Shown: in pieces, positions 8,332 to 10,156 of the stretch | Position numbering within the stretch: the first letter of the stretch is position 1 | How the letters are laid out: every line of letters starts with the position of its first letter | From: Flavobacteriales bacterium UBA1958 | GTDB taxonomy: Bacteria; Bacteroidota; Bacteroidia; Flavobacteriales_D; Sanyastnellaceae | DNA: 10,156 nucleotides | Direction: 5' to 3' | NCBI GenBank assembly: GCA_002336675.1 | Contig: DDEI01000014.1 | Span: 1 to 10,156, forward strand | Made by a program: the position numbers and the translations under genes | Notes under the pieces: model-generated | Told to the model about the DNA's origin: nothing | What the model saw: the letters and a program-made list of their open reading frames with translations, nothing else | Database searches by the model: none

Positions 8332-8335
8332 CCTT
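8332..8335 (-). promoter_or_regulatory. AAGG ribosome binding site candidate for the lipoprotein gene
   Basis: On the minus strand, AAGG overlaps the end of the dehydrogenase stop codon (TAAGG). It sits six bases before the ATT at 8325 and three before the ATT at 8328. It supports initiation at one of these ATT codons, probably by ribosomes that have just terminated on the dehydrogenase reading frame. A four-base match is modest evidence alone. Confidence 0.4.
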
Positions 8336-9884
8336 ATAAATTAAACTTAATTCCCTGAGCTAAAGGAAGTTCTGTGCTGTAATTAATGGTATTAGTTTGT
8401 CTTCTCATGTACGCTTTCCATGCATCAGAACCGCTTTCTCGTCCACCCCCGGTCTCTTTTTCCCCACCAAATGCACCGCCTATTTCAGCACCACTGGTGC
8501 CAATATTTACATTAGCTATACCACAATCACTTCCTGCGTAGCTTAAGAATAATTCAGCTTCTCGTAAATTAGTGGTCATGATAGCAGAAGACAACCCTTG
8601 AGCCACATCGTTTTGCATGGCTATAGCTTCATCAAGCTCGTTATACTTCATAACATAAAGAATAGGAGCGAAGGTTTCAGACTGCACAATAGCCATATCG
8701 TTTGAAGCTTCTATAATACAAGGTTTAACATAGCACCCACTCTCGTAACCGCTACCGTCCAAAACACCACCCTCTACTAATACTTTACCACCCTGTTCTT
8801 TAGCAGACTCTATTGCTTTTAAGTAAGTGCTCACTGAATCCTTATCAATGAGTGGTCCGACATGATTGGACTCATCTAACGGGTCTCCAATAGCTATTTG
8901 TCCATAAGCAGCTACTAGTTTTTCTGTTACAGCGGCGTACTGAGATTCGTGTATAATTAATCTTCTTGTAGACGTACATCTCTGGCCACACGTTCCTACC
9001 GCACCGAACGCAGCTCCTATGATAGTCATTTTAAGATCAGCATCTGGGGTAACTATAATAGCGTTGTTTCCCCCTAACTCTAAAATTGTTTTACCGAATC
9101 TCTGCGCTACCGTAGAACCCACTATTCTTCCCATTCTAGTAGAACCGGTAGCAGAAATCAAAGGAACTCTTTTATCTGTAGTCATCATTTCACCTACTTT
9201 ATAATCCCCGTTTACCAAACAACAAAGACCTTCATCTAAGTTATTCTCTTTCAGTACCTCAGCCATTATGTTCTGACAAGCTACACCACAAATGGGTGCT
9301 TTTTCTGAAGGCTTCCACACACAAGTATTACCAGCTATCCAAGCCAGCGCAGTGTTCCATGCCCAAACAGCGACAGGGAAGTTAAAAGCAGAAATAATTC
9401 CCACCACTCCAAGCGGATGGTATTGATCGTATAACCGGTGAAGAGGACGCTCAGAATGCATGGTAATACCATTCAATTGTCTACTTAGACCAGTGGCGAA
9501 ATCACAGATGTCTATCATTTCCTGAACCTCACCATAACCCTCTTGAAGACTTTTACCCATTTCATAAGAAACAAGCTTTCCAAGAGGCTCTTTGTATTTT
9601 CTTAATTTTTCACCAAACTGACGAACGATTTCCCCGCGCAAAGGAGCTGGGGTTGTTCTCCATTCAAGAAAAGCAGTTTGAGAGGCTTTAATAGTAGCTT
9701 CATATTGTTCAGGTGTCGTCGCTGAAACGCTCCCTATTAATTCCCCGTCTACAGGAGAATAAGATTTAATGTGTTCACTACTATCTTGGTTCTGCAAACC
9801 AGTAGATGTTCCTGCATTATGTTTTTTTATTCCGAGTTCAGAAAGAACCTCAGAAATATTCACTGATGAAGTTGATGTTGACAT
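8334..9884 (-). CDS. amaB: ALDH7-type aldehyde dehydrogenase (aminoadipic semialdehyde / piperideine-6-carboxylate dehydrogenase)
   Basis: A 516-residue NAD(P)-dependent aldehyde dehydrogenase of the ALDH7 (antiquitin) class. The class oxidises L-2-aminoadipate 6-semialdehyde, in equilibrium with piperideine-6-carboxylate, to 2-aminoadipate in lysine catabolism. Visible motifs are N168 (SAFNFP), K191 (WKPSEKAP), the cofactor loop SATGSTRMG (244-252), general base E269 (LELGGNN), nucleophile C303 (GQRCTSTRR) and E403 (QSETFAP). ALDH7 hallmarks are GEVQEMIDICDFATGLSR (118-135), GTCGQRCTSTRRL, GGAFGGEKETGGGRESGSD (469-487) and the C-terminal NYSTELPLAQGIKF. Full length and intact. The start at 9884 follows a good TACCTTTG promoter element closely. 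The lipoprotein gene begins within a few bases of its stop, so the two are likely cotranscribed. No other lysine-degradation gene is in the window, so the physiological substrate rests on family membership. The symbol follows the bacterial amaB name and is the less certain part. Confidence 0.93.
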   Translation of the reverse strand: MSTSTSSVNISEVLSELGIKKHNAGTSTGLQNQDSSEHIKSYSPVDGELIGSVSATTPEQYEATIKASQTAFLEWRTTPAPLRGEIVRQFGEKLRKYKEPLGKLVSYEMGKSLQEGYGEVQEMIDICDFATGLSRQLNGITMHSERPLHRLYDQYHPLGVVGIISAFNFPVAVWAWNTALAWIAGNTCVWKPSEKAPICGVACQNIMAEVLKENNLDEGLCCLVNGDYKVGEMMTTDKRVPLISATGSTRMGRIVGSTVAQRFGKTILELGGNNAIIVTPDADLKMTIIGAAFGAVGTCGQRCTSTRRLIIHESQYAAVTEKLVAAYGQIAIGDPLDESNHVGPLIDKDSVSTYLKAIESAKEQGGKVLVEGGVLDGSGYESGCYVKPCIIEASNDMAIVQSETFAPILYVMKYNELDEAIAMQNDVAQGLSSAIMTTNLREAELFLSYAGSDCGIANVNIGTSGAEIGGAFGGEKETGGGRESGSDAWKAYMRRQTNTINYSTELPLAQGIKFNL

Positions 9885-9905
9885 TGCTTAAAGTTTTATG
9901 CGGTG

Positions 9906-9913
9906 CAAAGGTA
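9906..9913 (-). promoter_or_regulatory. Bacteroidota-type -7 promoter element TACCTTTG upstream of the dehydrogenase gene
   Basis: Read on the minus strand, TACCTTTG matches the Bacteroidota primary-sigma -7 consensus TAnnTTTG exactly. It is followed by GCACC, a familiar context in this phylum. The ATG lies 21 bases further on, implying a leader of only about 10-20 bases, rich in A. The -33 part is poor: the nearest candidate is TTTA at 9937-9940, 23 bases upstream. Confidence 0.55.
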
Positions 9914-10075
9914 ATGACCAATGACGACGTAATAGTTAAAATTGGGTAAAAAACGACGACCAGAAACACCTAGAAATTGGACTTTTAGGAATTATGAAGG
10001 GCTCTTAGTGGTTAGTTGAACGAAACAGTGTTTTTAGATGGTTATAAGAAGAAAGTAGGTTTAATTGACTCGAAA

Positions 10076-10091
10076 TGTTTCACGTGGAACA
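10076..10091. promoter_or_regulatory. parS: parS centromere site (ParB binding)
   Basis: The plus strand reads TGTTTCACGTGGAACA; its reverse complement, TGTTCCACGTGAAACA, is the classical 16-bp parS sequence bound by Spo0J/ParB. The site is an almost perfect palindrome around CACGTG, with one mismatched pair (T at 10080 against G at 10087), which is normal for natural parS. It is intergenic. ParB loads here as a CTP-dependent clamp, spreads along DNA, and works with ParA and SMC in origin segregation. Chromosomal parS sites cluster near oriC and often near parAB, so an origin-proximal position is likely but inferred. No par gene is visible within the window. Confidence 0.85.
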
Positions 10092-10156
10092 AAGAGCATC
10101 GATTTTTAGGGATTAGCGCTCGAGGTTGAAACTTTTTATTGTCTTTGGATTTCATC

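Larger units (their letters stand above)
9885..10156. other. Intergenic stretch upstream of the dehydrogenase gene, with a parS site and no convincing gene
   Basis: The 272 bases to the window edge hold the dehydrogenase promoter near 9910 and the parS-like site at 10076-10091. The only open frames are short; a 37-codon minus-strand frame (10042-10155) runs through the parS palindrome and looks accidental. I recognise no tRNA, repeat array or DnaA-box cluster. Confidence 0.6.

Noticed and set aside
10042..10155. 37-codon minus-strand open frame at the right edge
   Set aside because: It reads straight through the parS palindrome and has no recognisable features; the site explains the sequence better than a coding role.
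1..10156. CRISPR array, transposon, phage or defence island
   Set aside because: I found no regularly spaced repeats, transposase, integrase or terminal inverted repeats; the genes are metabolic, signalling and envelope genes.

Overview
The window looks like chromosomal DNA from a member of the Bacteroidota, most likely the Flavobacteriia or a close relative. It is AT-rich. Its genes are of types common in that phylum: a PAS/HisKA_2 sensor kinase, a YwqK-like MORN-variant repeat protein, a TlpA-type lipoprotein and an exported M28 peptidase. Most genes lack a strong Shine-Dalgarno sequence. A TACCTTTG element, matching the Bacteroidota -7 promoter consensus TAnnTTTG, lies just upstream of the aldehyde dehydrogenase gene. 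The phylum assignment is inferred from gene content and signals, not from a database match.

Left part (1-4461, minus strand): three genes in a row with gaps of 23 and 20 bp, probably one operon. In transcription order they are an exported protein made almost entirely of about 23-residue MORN-like repeats, an 827-residue soluble sensor histidine kinase with four to five PAS domains and a HisKA_2/HATPase_c core, and a response regulator cut off by the window edge. Kinase and regulator form an evident two-component pair. The role of the repeat protein is unknown.

Middle part (4462-7119): a long AT-rich divergent intergenic region, then plus-strand rpiB (ribose-5-phosphate isomerase B). rpiB overlaps by 7 bp an exported M28-family zinc peptidase with a PA-like insert. 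A good intrinsic terminator closes this unit before the convergent genes that follow.

Right part (7120-10156): on the minus strand, an ALDH7/antiquitin-type aldehyde dehydrogenase (alpha-aminoadipic semialdehyde / piperideine-6-carboxylate oxidation, lysine catabolism) is followed within a few bases by a TlpA-like thioredoxin-fold lipoprotein. The lipoprotein's signal peptide is fully encoded, but no ATG, GTG or TTG precedes it, so it probably starts at a rare ATT codon. Upstream of the dehydrogenase lies a 272-bp stretch with no convincing gene. It holds a 16-bp site whose reverse complement, TGTTCCACGTGAAACA, equals the classical ParB-binding parS sequence. This suggests that this end of the window belongs to the origin-proximal, ParB-loaded part of the chromosome.

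I did not find a CRISPR array, tRNA, rRNA, insertion sequence or defence system. The strongest unusual points are the parS site, the non-canonical start of the lipoprotein, and the coupling of a MORN-repeat exported protein to a soluble PAS kinase and its regulator.
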